From Streptomyces glaucescens (lineage in GTDB: Bacteria > Actinomycetota > Actinomycetes > Streptomycetales > Streptomycetaceae): a DNA stretch of 64,000 nucleotides. Where the stretch lies: positions 7,048,501 through 7,112,500 of the forward strand of contig NZ_CP009438.1 in assembly GCF_000761215.1 (NCBI RefSeq), read 5' to 3'. Below, piece by piece: positions 8,815 through 19,968 of the stretch (its first letter is position 1; each line of letters starts with the position of its first letter). Both the position numbers and the translations under genes were made by a program. The notes beneath the pieces were generated by a model. That model was not told the origin of the DNA, did no database searches, and saw only the letters and a list, made by a program, of their open reading frames with translations.

Positions 8815-8930
8815 CCCGCCTGCCACGAACCGGCCGGCGCCCGCCCACCGCCCTTCCGGCCGGGAGGCGGGGCGGGAGCCGGCGCGGGCCGGCCGCACCC
8901 GCGGCGCGGCCGAGCCGTCGAGCGCGAGGA

Positions 8931-8948
8931 ATGAGTACGAGGACTCAG
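8931..8948. promoter_or_regulatory. ATGAGTACG/ACTCA motif upstream of the acyltransferase gene
   Basis: ATGAGTAC at 8931-8938 and ACTCA at 8943-8947 match 15 of 18 positions of the perfect palindrome at 19971-19988. This site ends 64 bases before GTG 9013. The other site lies 61 bases before its own gene. The similarity and the matching spacing suggest one shared regulator or promoter class, which I cannot name. Confidence 0.4.
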
Positions 8949-9012
8949 GACCGGGCGGCGCCTGACGACGAGGATGGAGGGCGACACACCGCCGACACCT
9001 GGAGACCGCTCC

Positions 9013-9780
9013 GTGCTCAGCCGCCTCGCCGACCTCGTGGTGCCCGCCTTCGGCCGACTGTCGGTGACCACCGACCCCGCGACCGACCTCGCGCCGGGCA
9101 GCATCATCGCAGCGAACCACACCTCGCTCGCCGACCCCGCCGTCGTGCTCGCCGCCCTGCGCCGCGTCGGCGTCGAACCGGTCGTCATGGCGACGGCGGG
9201 CCTGTGGCGCGTGCCGGTGCTCGGGCGTGCCCTCGTACGAGAGGGCCACGTTCCCGTGCACCGGGGCGACCGGCGGGCCGCGACCGCGCTCGACCTGGCG
9301 GCGCAGGCCCTCGAACGGGGCCGGTGCGTGCTCATCTACGCCGAAGGCGGTCTGCCCCGCCGCAGGGACGCCGCGGAAGCGGCACCCGGCGGATTCCGCA
9401 GCGGTCTCGTGCGGCTCGCCGAGCGCGCCGGCGCGCCCGTCGTGCCGGTGGGCCAGGCCGGTGCCCGCCGGATCACCTCCGGCAGCGCGGCGAAGCAACT
9501 CGCCGGCCTGGCGACGGCGCCCGTCCGGCGTCCGCGCCTGCACGTCCACATCGCCGCCCCGCTGGTCCTGACCGGGGACGCCGCGGAACGCACCGCACGG
9601 GCCCACGCGGCGGTGACCGGGGCGTGGCGGACGGCGGCCGCGCACCTGGGCGAACCCGCGGCGCTCGCGGCCGGGCGACGCGGTGACGACCGTCCGTCCC
9701 ACGGCTCGTCACTCGTCCCGCCCGCCCCGCGCGGGCCCGTGGGCGAAGCGGGTTCCACGCCCCGGCGGGACGCCGCCTGA
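9013..9780 (+). CDS. PlsC-type lysophospholipid (1-acylglycerol-3-phosphate) acyltransferase
   Basis: About 255 residues. Motif I is NHTSLAD (His36-x4-Asp41), the acyl-transfer site, and YAEGGLPRR fills the position of the usual FPEGT phosphate-binding motif. RPRLHVHIAAP follows in the position of motif IV. I chose GTG 9013 because GGAGA lies 7 bases upstream and the N-terminus LSRLADLVVPAFGRL looks like this family's membrane-interacting helix; ATG 8974 is in frame but has poor ribosome-binding spacing. The enzyme probably acylates a lysolipid at the inner membrane face. The last 40 residues are low-complexity. Confidence 0.82.
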   Translation: MLSRLADLVVPAFGRLSVTTDPATDLAPGSIIAANHTSLADPAVVLAALRRVGVEPVVMATAGLWRVPVLGRALVREGHVPVHRGDRRAATALDLAAQALERGRCVLIYAEGGLPRRRDAAEAAPGGFRSGLVRLAERAGAPVVPVGQAGARRITSGSAAKQLAGLATAPVRRPRLHVHIAAPLVLTGDAAERTARAHAAVTGAWRTAAAHLGEPAALAAGRRGDDRPSHGSSLVPPAPRGPVGEAGSTPRRDAA

Positions 9781-9954
9781 CCCGCTCTGCGCCGCCCGAA
9801 GTCCCGTTCCGCAGGGCGGAGGTGACGGCCGGTCACGTCGCCGGTGCCCGCGTCACCCCTTACCCGGACCGGGTGAGGAATCAGACTCAGGTCGCACACC
9901 CGTCGCGACCTGAGGCGGACGCCACGACCGGAGGCGGCTGCCTAAGGTCCGGGC

Positions 9955-11157
9955 ATGAAGACGTTACGTATGGTGAGTACCGCGGCCCTCCTGGCGGCCC
10001 TGGCCGTGCCCGCCGCCGTCCCCACCGCCGCACACGCGCAGGACCCCGGCGGCAGGGCGCCCGCGCCTGCCGCTGCCCAGCGGACCACGACCGGTGTCCT
10101 GCTGCCGCGCCCCACCGGGGCCTCACCGGTCGGCCGGTCCACCCTCCACCTCGTCGACGCCTCCCGGCAGGACCTGTGGGTGCCCGAGCGGCCCCGCGAA
10201 CTGATGGTCGACGTGTACTACCCCGCCCGTGGCGCAGCGGGCCGCCCCGCCCCGTACGCGGACCCGCGCGAGGCGCTGCTGCTGGTGCGGGCGGCGGGCG
10301 GCACGGACCCCGAAGCCGCGGCGCGACTCGGGGCCACGCGGACCCACAGCACCACCGACGCCGTGCCGGAGCGCGGACGCCACCCGCTCCTGCTGCTCTC
10401 ACCCGGATTCGGCGCACCCCGTTTCACCCTGACCACCCTCGCCGAGGACCTGGCGAGCCGCGGCTACGTCACCGCCGTGGTGGACCACGCCCACGAGTCC
10501 TCCGGCACCCGGTTCCCGGGCAACCGCATCCTCACCTGCGTGGCCTGCGACAAGGCGCAGACCTGGGAGGACATGCACAAGGCGACCGTCAACCGGGGGC
10601 AGGACCTGTCGTTCGTGCTGGACCGCCTCACCGGCCCGCACCCGGCATGGCGCCACGCCTCGACGATCGACCGCAGGCGGGTCGGCGCGACGGGGCATTC
10701 CATCGGCGGTGCGGCGGCCGCCTCGCTCATGGCGCAGGACGGCCGCGTCCTGGCCGGCATCAACATGGACGGCTCCTTCGGCGACCCGATACCCGCGGAC
10801 GGACTCGGTGACCGTCCGTTCATGATGTTCGGCGCCGACGAGACGCACGGGTCGAACGGCCCGGACCCGACCTGGCAGGCCGCCTGGAAGAACCTCGGCG
10901 GCTGGAAGCGCTGGCTCACCGTCACGGGGTCGCACCACTACACGTTCTCGGACATGCCCGTCGTCTTCGACCAGCTCGGCCTGCCCTACCCCGACACACC
11001 CCCGACCATCCCCGCGGACCGCGCGGTGACGGTGACGCGCGACTACACCGCCGCCTTCTTCGACCTCCACCTGCGCCACCGCCCGCAGCCCCTGCTGGAC
11101 GGCCCCTCGCCGGCCCACCCGGAGGTGCTCTTCCTCCAGCCCGACGCCGGGCGCTGA
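9955..11157 (+). CDS. Secreted alpha/beta hydrolase (PAF-acetylhydrolase/lipase-like)
   Basis: 400 residues with a Sec signal peptide (MKTLRMVSTAALLAALAVPA, cleavage after AHA). The nucleophile elbow is GHSIGG (about residues 243-248). The preceding LLLLSPGFGAPR supplies the oxyanion turn, and a conserved His pair sits in GSHHYTFSD. A Cys pair (CVACD) is typical of extracellular actinobacterial lipases of the chlorophyllase/PAF-AH family. It probably hydrolyses ester substrates outside the cell. Codon 4 is TTA (9964-9966), the rare leucine codon read by the bldA tRNA, so translation may be tied to development. A strong hairpin follows. Confidence 0.85.
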   Translation: MKTLRMVSTAALLAALAVPAAVPTAAHAQDPGGRAPAPAAAQRTTTGVLLPRPTGASPVGRSTLHLVDASRQDLWVPERPRELMVDVYYPARGAAGRPAPYADPREALLLVRAAGGTDPEAAARLGATRTHSTTDAVPERGRHPLLLLSPGFGAPRFTLTTLAEDLASRGYVTAVVDHAHESSGTRFPGNRILTCVACDKAQTWEDMHKATVNRGQDLSFVLDRLTGPHPAWRHASTIDRRRVGATGHSIGGAAAASLMAQDGRVLAGINMDGSFGDPIPADGLGDRPFMMFGADETHGSNGPDPTWQAAWKNLGGWKRWLTVTGSHHYTFSDMPVVFDQLGLPYPDTPPTIPADRAVTVTRDYTAAFFDLHLRHRPQPLLDGPSPAHPEVLFLQPDAGR

Positions 11158-11237
11158 CGCATCCTCAGGTCCCGTCGCGGCGACACCGCCGGAACACCGG
11201 CCGGGTCACCGGAGCCCGGCCCGACCGCGCACACGCC

Positions 11238-11268
11238 CAGGGCCTCACCGCCGACCGGTGAGGCCCTG
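11238..11268. terminator. Bidirectional hairpin terminator
   Basis: A perfect 12-bp stem: CAGGGCCTCACC (11238-11249) and GGTGAGGCCCTG (11257-11268) around a 7-base loop. It separates the convergent hydrolase gene and the small minus-strand gene ending at 11306, and would serve both. Confidence 0.75.
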
Positions 11269-11305
11269 CGCGCCGACGCCACGCGATGGGCACGCTCCGG
11301 TCGCC

Positions 11306-11551
11306 TCACTCGCGCCTGCCGCCCGGGAACCCCTTGCCCTGCCTCACGGCCGCCTCGGCCCACTCCTGCGCCCACGGCTCGCCCTGCGCCCACGCCTGAC
11401 GCACGGCGTCGAGGAACGCCTCCTCCTGGGCATCGGCATCACTCGGGTGCTCTTCCGCCAGGCGGGCCCGCAGGTCCAGCACGTACTGCGCCGTGAGCCG
11501 GGTGAGTCCGTACCGGCGTGCCAGTTCGGGAACCGACGATTCATTGATCAT
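11306..11551 (-). CDS. Small hypothetical protein (81 aa)
   Basis: 81 residues, no signal peptide. The N-terminal part (VPELARRYGLTRLTAQYVLDLRARLAEE) looks like a single helix-turn-helix-like helical unit. The rest is Trp- and Glu-rich (AWAQGEPWAQEWAEAAV). Similar short acidic proteins are common in Streptomyces, but I do not recognise a named family. It is monocistronic and convergent with the upstream hydrolase gene, with a shared terminator between them. Confidence 0.6.
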   Translation of the reverse strand: MINESSVPELARRYGLTRLTAQYVLDLRARLAEEHPSDADAQEEAFLDAVRQAWAQGEPWAQEWAEAAVRQGKGFPGGRRE

Positions 11552-11739
11552 GCCCGGTTAACGACGCACGGCGCCACTGGTGGTGGCCGCTCCCACGCAC
11601 CACCCCAGCCGGCTGCACCCCGGCCGGCCGCGCGGCCGGGAGCGGTGGTCCGTGGTCTTGCCGCGGGCGATCACAGGCGCTTCAATGCACCCACCCCCCA
11701 CAGGAGAACACCCGGTCCCACCCAGCGAAGGGGTTCTTC

Positions 11740-12612
11740 TTGACCGCCATCCGCGCCACCGCCGTCATCGCGGCCGCCTGCGCCACCGTCCTCGCCACGG
11801 CATTGCCGTCGTCCGCGATCAACTCCTACAACGCGACTCCCGCCCCCGAACGCACCGAGGTCGGCGCCCTCGTGGCCACCTGGGACGACGACGGCGATCC
11901 GGCCACCCCGGACCGCGTCGACTGGGTCTGCTCCGGCACGATGATCGACGCCGGCACGTTCCTGACGGCGGCCCACTGCACGACGGACTGGCCGGACGGC
12001 GTGCGGTTCCACGTCTCCCTCGACCAGGACGTCCAGTCCGGCCTGGACGCCGCGGCGAAGAGGTTCCCCGGCGATCCCGCCGCGCAGGCCGCGGCCGTCG
12101 CCGTCGAGGGCACCGCCCACAGCCACCCCGGCTACCCGGGCCCGGCCGCCGACACGCACGACATCTCGGTCGTCGAGGTGCCCGCCGCGACGATGCGGTC
12201 CCGCTGGTCCTTCACCCCCGCCGCGCTGCCCACCGCCGGCCTGCTGGACGCCCTCGGACCCCAGCGGCTCGACGCGACCGAGTGGACCGTCGCCGGATAC
12301 GGCACCCAGGAGGCCGCCCGAGGACCTGGCGGCCACACCCACCCGGGCGGCGGCGTCCGGCTGAAGGCACCGGTGAGCTTCGGCGCCCTCAACGACGCCT
12401 GGGTGCGCCTCGCCATGACCGCACCGCAGGGCAACGGCGGCGCCTGCTACGGCGACTCGGGCGGACCGAACTTCGCCGTCATCGACGGCAGGCGCGTCCT
12501 CGCGGCGACGACCGTCACCGGCGACAGCCCGTGCTACGCCACCAACGTCACGTACCGGCTGGACACACCGGGCGCGCGCGCCTTCCTGGCCCCGTACGTC
12601 GCGCTGCCGTAG
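11740..12612 (+). CDS. Secreted trypsin-like serine protease (S1 family)
   Basis: 290 residues with a signal peptide ending near PSSA. The triad is visible: His79 in TAAHC, Asp141 in HDISVV and Ser240 in GDSGGP. Cysteines at CSGT/AAHC and GGACYGD can form the usual disulfides. The start is TTG 11740, preceded by GAAGGGG 6-7 bases upstream. No propeptide is obvious. It is an exported endopeptidase or a family member of altered specificity; the second half matches actinobacterial S1 proteases of about this size. It is monocistronic. Confidence 0.85.
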   Translation: MTAIRATAVIAAACATVLATALPSSAINSYNATPAPERTEVGALVATWDDDGDPATPDRVDWVCSGTMIDAGTFLTAAHCTTDWPDGVRFHVSLDQDVQSGLDAAAKRFPGDPAAQAAAVAVEGTAHSHPGYPGPAADTHDISVVEVPAATMRSRWSFTPAALPTAGLLDALGPQRLDATEWTVAGYGTQEAARGPGGHTHPGGGVRLKAPVSFGALNDAWVRLAMTAPQGNGGACYGDSGGPNFAVIDGRRVLAATTVTGDSPCYATNVTYRLDTPGARAFLAPYVALP

Positions 12613-12696
12613 CCGCCGGGCGGCTCACCCCCGGCGCCGGCCCGGACGGCGGGGCGTACGATCAGCCGGTTCCCGCCTCGCAAGGAGTACCGTCCG

Positions 12697-13416
12697 GTGA
12701 CCGCCGTCCTTCCCCCGCCCCGCCCTGCCACCGGTCTGCTCCCGGTGGAGCAGCTCGACCGCGTCGAGCGCGGCGAGCGGCTGCACGGTCTGCTGTGGCG
12801 TGCGGGCGACGGCTGGCGGATGATCAGCAGCGCCGTGCTCGGTGGCGGCCTCGGGGAACGCGCATGGGTCCTCAACGCCCAGGTGTCCCACGGCTACCGG
12901 CGCACCGACCCGGACCGGCACCTCGCCGGACTGGCGCGGGAGGCCGGAGCCGAGGGGCCGGGGGTGGGGCTGATGACGGCCGCCGACGTCCGGGCGTACG
13001 GGCGCGCGTGCGACGGCGGGGTGGAGGTGGTCGCCACCACCGGGCTCGGGGTGCGCGGCTGGGCGGCTTCCCCGGCGGAGGGCACGCCCGCGGCGGCGCG
13101 GCCGGGCACGATCAACATCGTGGTGGCGCTTCCCGTGGCGCTGACCGACGCGGCGCTGGTGAACGCGGTGGCCACCGCCACCGAGGCCAAGGTGCAGGCG
13201 TTGCTCGACGCCGGGTACGACTGCTCCGGGACCCCCACGGACGCGGTGTGCGTCGCCGCCCGGTCCCCGGGCGGGGACGACGAGGTGCACGCGTTCGCCG
13301 GCCCCCGCTCGCTGTGGGGTGCGCGCGTGGCCCGAGCGGTCCACCGCGCCGTCCGCGCCGCCGCCCGCCAGGCCGGCGTCCCCGCGGAACACCGCTCGCC
13401 GGCCGGCCGGCCGTAG
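12697..13416 (+). CDS. cbiZ: Adenosylcobinamide amidohydrolase (CbiZ family)
   Basis: 239 residues. CbiZ hallmarks are present: VVATTGLGVRGW, GTINIVVALPVALTDAALV, TEAKVQALLDAG and SGTPTDAVCVAA, ending with FAGPRSLWGARVARAV. The family hydrolyses the amide bond of adenosylcobinamide to adenosylcobyric acid, allowing salvage of incomplete corrinoids into B12. GTG 12697 is preceded by AAGGAGT. No other cobalamin gene and no cobalamin riboswitch is visible nearby, so it acts as an isolated salvage gene here. Confidence 0.85.
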   Translation: MTAVLPPPRPATGLLPVEQLDRVERGERLHGLLWRAGDGWRMISSAVLGGGLGERAWVLNAQVSHGYRRTDPDRHLAGLAREAGAEGPGVGLMTAADVRAYGRACDGGVEVVATTGLGVRGWAASPAEGTPAAARPGTINIVVALPVALTDAALVNAVATATEAKVQALLDAGYDCSGTPTDAVCVAARSPGGDDEVHAFAGPRSLWGARVARAVHRAVRAAARQAGVPAEHRSPAGRP

Positions 13417-13920
13417 CGCGCCACCGCCTGCCCGGGCCAGCCGCCGACGCCGCTCGGGGCGGACGACCGGAGGACCCGGGCGGGGGAGTGCGGACCCGTG
13501 ATCGTGCCCGCCCTGCTCCTCTGCTCTTCGGAGAGCGTCCGCGCGGGACGGTGGCCGCTGCCCGAGGCGCCCTTCAGCATGTGAGCTTCCTATCCGGCCG
13601 CAGACGCCGGCGACAACCCGATGAACAGTGCGGCACGGCCGGTCGTGCCTGCTGGCGGGTGCGCGCGGGGGAGCCCGGCCGTACGCGGGCAGCCGTCGGC
13701 CCTCCCGTGGGGAGGGCCGGGAGGGACGGCGTGGTCCGCGCCGAGTGGCCCGGGCGGACCAGGGGCGGCGGCTGTCGGAGCGGGGGACGCCGCCGGGAGC
13801 AGCATGGCACTGGTTTCGGCCAGACAACAGCCTCATGACCGAAAATTGGCGATGATCGTCCGGCCTCCCGTACCCGCCGGCACCGTGCGCGGCAGCGGGC
13901 CTGCGGGACGACCGTCGGCC
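13417..13920. other. Intergenic stretch without a recognised gene
   Basis: About 500 bp of GC-rich sequence. Several frames are open on both strands, but none has a ribosome-binding site with plausible codon bias or domain. A comparatively AT-rich patch lies at 13815-13860. Confidence 0.4.
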
Positions 13921-13947
13921 GTTCCCGGGCGACGGGACGCCCGGAAC
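13921..13947 (-). terminator. Hairpin terminator after the DksA/TraR-like gene
   Basis: GTTCCCGGGCG and CGCCCGGAAC pair with one bulged C. The hairpin lies 20 bases beyond the stop codon of the minus-strand gene that ends at 13967. Confidence 0.55.
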
Positions 13948-13966
13948 CGTCAGCCCGTGCGGCCGG

Positions 13967-14332
13967 TCAGACGGTGGCGCGGCGCTGACAGGCGACGCAG
14001 TAACGGGTGTAGGGGAGGATCTCCAGGCGCTCGGCCGGGACGGGTTTGGAACAGGCGAGGCAGGTGCCGTAGGAGCCGTCGTCGATGCGGCCGGACGCCT
14101 CGTCGATCTCCTTGAGGACCCGCCGGATCGCCTCGGTCTGGGCGGACATGAGGTGGTCGTGCACGCTCTGGCCCGTCTCCTCCAGGGCCTTCAGCTGGGC
14201 CAGCCGGGTGCTGCGGGCGTGTTCGAGGCGCTGACGGGCCTCGTGGGCGGTGAGCCGCCCAGGTCGGGGCTCCGTCCGGGAGCCGGGGGTCTCGGTCTCC
14301 GGACCACGGGTGCGGGAGGCGTCGAGCGACAC
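13967..14332 (-). CDS. DksA/TraR-type C4 zinc-finger protein
   Basis: 121 residues from GTG 14332, chosen because GAAAGGA sits 8 bases upstream; the frame is open further upstream but is low-complexity there. The zinc finger is C91-x2-C94-x17-C112-x2-C115, with the family pattern YGTCLACSKPVPAERLEILPYTRYCVAC. The preceding helical region (30-85) forms the coiled-coil arm. DksA-like proteins bind the RNA polymerase secondary channel and modulate transcription with ppGpp; in actinobacteria the role of these short forms is unclear. It is divergent from the two-component operon. Confidence 0.85.
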   Translation of the reverse strand: MSLDASRTRGPETETPGSRTEPRPGRLTAHEARQRLEHARSTRLAQLKALEETGQSVHDHLMSAQTEAIRRVLKEIDEASGRIDDGSYGTCLACSKPVPAERLEILPYTRYCVACQRRATV

Positions 14333-14719
14333 GTCGAGGGTCCTTTCGCGGGGCGCACCGGGGATGACGGGTGCGGCAGTGGCCGTCCGGCCGGCCGGGG
14401 CCCACGCCCACCACGGCCACGGGCCCGGCCGGCCGGACGGCCCGGGCACCTTCGACTCTCCTCGGCCGGCCTTCCGAATCCCATCGGGCGCAGACCCCAT
14501 TCACCCGGGACCGCGGTGACCATACGGCTTCGGCGCGGGCCACGGATGGGTGCGCCGTGCCCGCGGATATGGGGGTCGGCCCCCATCGACGGCACGCAGG
14601 GGAGAAGGCAGGCTGGGCACAGGGTCGGCCGGGACCCGAGGCCGCGGCTCCCGCCCCGGGGCGTGCGACGACCGACGGCAGCCGATCACCGTCGGATCGC
14701 AGAAGGAGAGTTCCCCCCG
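14333..14719. other. Divergent intergenic region before the sensor kinase
   Basis: About 387 bp. It must hold the promoters of the DksA/TraR-like gene (leftward) and the kinase operon (rightward). GGAGAG (14705-14710) is the kinase ribosome-binding site. No clear palindrome or leader peptide is seen. Confidence 0.35.
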
Positions 14720-15688
14720 GTGTCGCTGTTCTGGCGGATCTTCGGGCTCAACGCCCTGGTGCTGGGCACCGCGACGGCACTGCTCCTGTGGGCACCCGTG
14801 ACCGTCTCCGTGCCGGTGCTGCTGACCGAGGCGATCATCCTGGTCGGCGGCCTCGCCGTCATGCTCGTCGCCAACGGCACCCTGCTGCGCTGGGGCCTCG
14901 CCCCGCTGGACCGGCTGACCAGGCTGATGACCACCGTCGACCTGCTGCGGCCGGGACAGCGGCTGCCGGTGCCCGGCGCCCGCGGCGGGAGCGAGGTGTC
15001 GGAACTGATCCGCACGTTCAACGCCATGCTCGACCGGCTGGAGCACGAACGCGCCACCTCCAGCGCCCGGGTCCTGCTCGCCCAGGAGGCGGAACGCCGC
15101 CGTATCGCCCAGGAACTGCACGACGAGGTCGGGCAGAGCATGACCGCCATCCTGCTGGTCCTCAAGCGTGCCGCGGACGACGCTCCCGAGCCGCTCCGCG
15201 GGGAACTCCAGCAGGCCCAGGAGATCACCCGGGCGAGCCTGGACGAGGTCCGCCGTCTGGTGCGCCGCCTGCGGCCCGGCGTCCTGGACGACCTCGGCCT
15301 GTTCAGCGCCCTCACCTCGCTCACCGAGGACTTCGCGACGCACACCGGGCTGCGCGTGGTGCGCCGCCTCGACACCGACCTGCCCGCCCTGGACCGGGAG
15401 AGCGAGCTCGTGCTGTACCGGGTCGCCCAGGAGAGCCTGACCAACGCGGCCCGCCACGCGGACGCGGGTCAGGTCGAGGTGGGCCTGCACCGGGCCGGTG
15501 ACGCGCTGGTACTGGAGATCGCCGACGACGGCCGCGGCATCGAGGCGGCGTGCGAGGGCGCGGGGATCCGCGGCATGCGCGAACGCGCCCTGCTCGCCGG
15601 GGCCGCCCTGGACATCACCTCCACACCCGGCACCGGCACCCGGATCCGCCTCACCACGCCCGTCCCCAGGAAGCAGCCCCGACCATGA
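14720..15688 (+). CDS. NarL-type sensor histidine kinase (HisKA_3)
   Basis: 322 residues from GTG 14720. Two closely spaced membrane segments (about 5-25 and 30-52) leave almost no external sensor loop. They are followed by a HAMP-like linker (APLDRLTRLMTTVDLLRPG), the HisKA_3 dimerisation helix with His134 in RRRIAQELHDEVGQS, and an HATPase_c domain (N box QESLTNAARHA, G1 DDGRGI, G2 GIRGMRERA). It autophosphorylates His134 and passes phosphate to the next gene product. Its stop overlaps the regulator start as ATGA, so the pair is translationally coupled. The small extracellular part suggests an intramembrane or indirect signal. Confidence 0.92.
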   Translation: MSLFWRIFGLNALVLGTATALLLWAPVTVSVPVLLTEAIILVGGLAVMLVANGTLLRWGLAPLDRLTRLMTTVDLLRPGQRLPVPGARGGSEVSELIRTFNAMLDRLEHERATSSARVLLAQEAERRRIAQELHDEVGQSMTAILLVLKRAADDAPEPLRGELQQAQEITRASLDEVRRLVRRLRPGVLDDLGLFSALTSLTEDFATHTGLRVVRRLDTDLPALDRESELVLYRVAQESLTNAARHADAGQVEVGLHRAGDALVLEIADDGRGIEAACEGAGIRGMRERALLAGAALDITSTPGTGTRIRLTTPVPRKQPRP

Positions 15689-16368
15689 CCGAGCCGACAC
15701 CGACGCCGGCCACGACGCCGGCACCCATCCGCATCCTGCTCGCCGACGACCACGCGCTCGTACGCCGCGGCGTGCGTCTCATCCTCGACCGGGAGCCCGA
15801 CCTGGAGGTCGTCGCCGAAGCCGGGGACGGCGCCGAGGCCATCGAGGCGGCCCGGCGCGGCGAACTCGACCTCGCCGTCCTGGACATCGCCATGCCACGG
15901 CTCACCGGGCTCCAGGCGGCCCGGGAACTGGCCGCGCTCAGACCGGGGCTGCGCATCCTGATGCTGACCATGCACGACAACGAGCAGTACCTGTTCCAGG
16001 CGCTGAAGGCCGGCGCCTGCGGCTACGTGCTGAAGTCGGTCGCCGACCGGGACCTGGTCGCCGCCTGCCGGGCCGCGATGCGTGACGAGCCGTTCCTCTA
16101 CCCCGGCGCGGTCACCGCCCTGATCCGCAACTACCTGGACCGGGTCCGGCACGGCGAGCAGAACCCGGAGCACGTCCTCACGCCCCGCGAGGAGGAGGTG
16201 CTCAAGCTCGTCGCCGAGGGCCACTCCTCCAAGGAGATCGGCGAGATCCTCTTCATCAGCGTCAAGACCGTGCACCGGCACCGGGCCAACCTGCTGCACA
16301 AGCTCGGCCTGCGCGACCGGCTGGAGCTGACCCGGTACGCCATCCGTGCCGGGCTCATCGAACCCTGA
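15685..16368 (+). CDS. NarL/LuxR-family response regulator
   Basis: 227 residues from ATG 15685, which overlaps the kinase stop codon. The receiver domain has acidic DD near residue 20, the phosphoacceptor Asp67 in VLDIAMP, the T in MLTMHD and the K in VLKSV. The GerE-type HTH is at about 162-220 (LTPREEEVLKLVAEGHSSKEIGEILF). It is the cognate partner of the upstream kinase. Targets are unknown; the SecDF and small membrane protein genes immediately downstream are candidates. Confidence 0.93.
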   Translation: MTEPTPTPATTPAPIRILLADDHALVRRGVRLILDREPDLEVVAEAGDGAEAIEAARRGELDLAVLDIAMPRLTGLQAARELAALRPGLRILMLTMHDNEQYLFQALKAGACGYVLKSVADRDLVAACRAAMRDEPFLYPGAVTALIRNYLDRVRHGEQNPEHVLTPREEEVLKLVAEGHSSKEIGEILFISVKTVHRHRANLLHKLGLRDRLELTRYAIRAGLIEP

Positions 16369-16426
16369 CACCCACCCGCCGGCCGCCCGGCCGGTGACTG
16401 CGGCACCCACCAGGAAGGAACGGTGC

Positions 16427-16855
16427 ATGCGCTCGGCCCTCCGCACCGTCCCGGCCACTGCTCACCGGCCCGCGGGCCCGCTCGCGGTGCTCCTCGCCCT
16501 CCTGCTGGCGCTGGTGCTGGTCCCCGTCGACGTCGCGCCGGAGGACCCCGGCGGGCCGGCGCCGGGCCCGACGGCCGCCGGGGCCGGCCCCCGGCCCGCG
16601 GACACCGGTCATCGCGCGGACGCCCCGTCCGACAGCGGCTGCCCGGCCCAGGCCCGGACCCGCTACGGAGGCCCCGCCGAGCACCTTCATCCGCACCCGC
16701 AGGCCCCCGACCACAAGGCGACGCCGGCCCGGCGCACCACCGGGGCACCCCGCCTCGCCGCACCGGCACCGGCGCGGTCCGCGTACCTGCCCGTCTCTCC
16801 CGGCCGGTCGGCGCACGACCGCGGCCGGGCGCCCCCGGCCCCCACGAGCACCTGA
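16427..16855 (+). CDS. Hypothetical membrane-anchored or secreted protein (142 aa)
   Basis: ATG 16427 has AAGGAA upstream. One hydrophobic segment (PLAVLLALLLALVLVPV, about 19-35) is followed by a Pro/Ala/Gly-rich low-complexity tail with scattered His and one Cys. It sits between the response regulator and secDF, all in one direction, so it may belong to the same transcript. No family is recognised. The reading could also be an artefact of GC-rich DNA, but the start signal and the position argue for a gene. Confidence 0.5.
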   Translation: MRSALRTVPATAHRPAGPLAVLLALLLALVLVPVDVAPEDPGGPAPGPTAAGAGPRPADTGHRADAPSDSGCPAQARTRYGGPAEHLHPHPQAPDHKATPARRTTGAPRLAAPAPARSAYLPVSPGRSAHDRGRAPPAPTST

Positions 16856-16965
16856 ACCGACCCCACTCCCACTCCTTCCCGTCGCGACCACGCCTGCCGC
16901 CGCCACCGCTCCAGCCACTGCCGCGGTGGCCGCCGCCGTGCCGTGACGTGCCCTGCCGGAGGCTC

Positions 16966-19263
<2,298 letters not shown>

Positions 19264-19296
19264 GCACGAGCCGCGCCGCCGTCCGGCCGGCGCCGC

Positions 19297-19512
19297 TCAG
19301 TGCGTCCAGACGTCCGGTCCGCCGCCGCGCCACTCGATCAGCGGGCTGCGGACCACGTCCATCTCGTCCCAGTGGTGGAGCCCGGCCTCCTGCATGAGCC
19401 GGGCGATGTCCTGCACCGAGTAGGCCAGGCCCAGGATGGCCCCGTCCGCGCGCACCCGCCGGCCGCCGGACTCGTCCGGCGGGTACACGGTGACGGGCTG
19501 GTCGGAGGCCAT
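19297..19512 (-). CDS. Small hypothetical protein (71 aa)
   Basis: 71 residues: a short polar start, then VRADGAILGLAYSVQDIARLMQEAGLHHWDEMDVVRSPLIEWRGGG read as a compact alpha/beta unit. No signal peptide is seen. Similar proteins occur in many streptomycetes, but I know no function. It converges on secDF with only 33 bp between the two stops. Confidence 0.6.
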   Translation of the reverse strand: MASDQPVTVYPPDESGGRRVRADGAILGLAYSVQDIARLMQEAGLHHWDEMDVVRSPLIEWRGGGPDVWTH

Positions 19513-19612
19513 GACACCAGGGTGCGGCCGGACGCCCGGCGCCGCCCGTCGGCAGGGCCGGCCGGGGGAGGCGGCGCCGCGGCGGCCGCCTCCGCAGCGA
19601 CGGGACAGGACG

Positions 19613-19909
19613 TCACCGCGGCAGCGGGACGACGCGGCCGTTCTCGTCGACGGTCTTGTCGGACCAGTACCGGTCCCACGTGTCGTCCAGGTGGACGGGC
19701 ACCTTGCCCTCGGGGTAGCGCGTCCAGCCGGGAGCCGGTTCCTCGTCCCGGGCCACGCAGCCGCTGCCCGCGTCGTTCACGGCGAGCACCGGGTCCTCGT
19801 CGGGCATGCAGACCCGTTCCTGCCACCCGGCGCAGCCGGTCAGCAGCAGTGCCGTGACGCCACCCGCGAGGGCGAGGGCGAGAAGGGAGGTGCGGGGGTG
19901 CTGCGGCAT
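19613..19909 (-). CDS. Small lipoprotein (98 aa)
   Basis: The signal peptide has the lipobox LLTGC (Cys26), so the mature form is about 73 residues, anchored to the outer face of the membrane. It has further cysteines (VCMPDE, SGCVARDEE) that could form a disulfide, and an acidic, Trp-rich C-terminus (LDDTWDRYWSDKTVDENG). The function is unknown; it resembles the SCO0930-type small lipoproteins of streptomycetes in layout. The perfect 22-bp palindrome at 19969-19990 lies just upstream of its start and probably controls it. Confidence 0.72.
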   Translation of the reverse strand: MPQHPRTSLLALALAGGVTALLLTGCAGWQERVCMPDEDPVLAVNDAGSGCVARDEEPAPGWTRYPEGKVPVHLDDTWDRYWSDKTVDENGRVVPLPR

Positions 19910-19968
19910 GGGTGCTCGGCCTTCCGTGTCGGTGTCTGCCGCAAGTCTCGCCGCGGGCCCGGGGCCCG

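Noticed and set aside
13621..14115. Open frames on both strands between cbiZ and the DksA/TraR-like gene
   Set aside because: No start signals or recognisable domain; the far end runs antisense to the zinc-finger gene.
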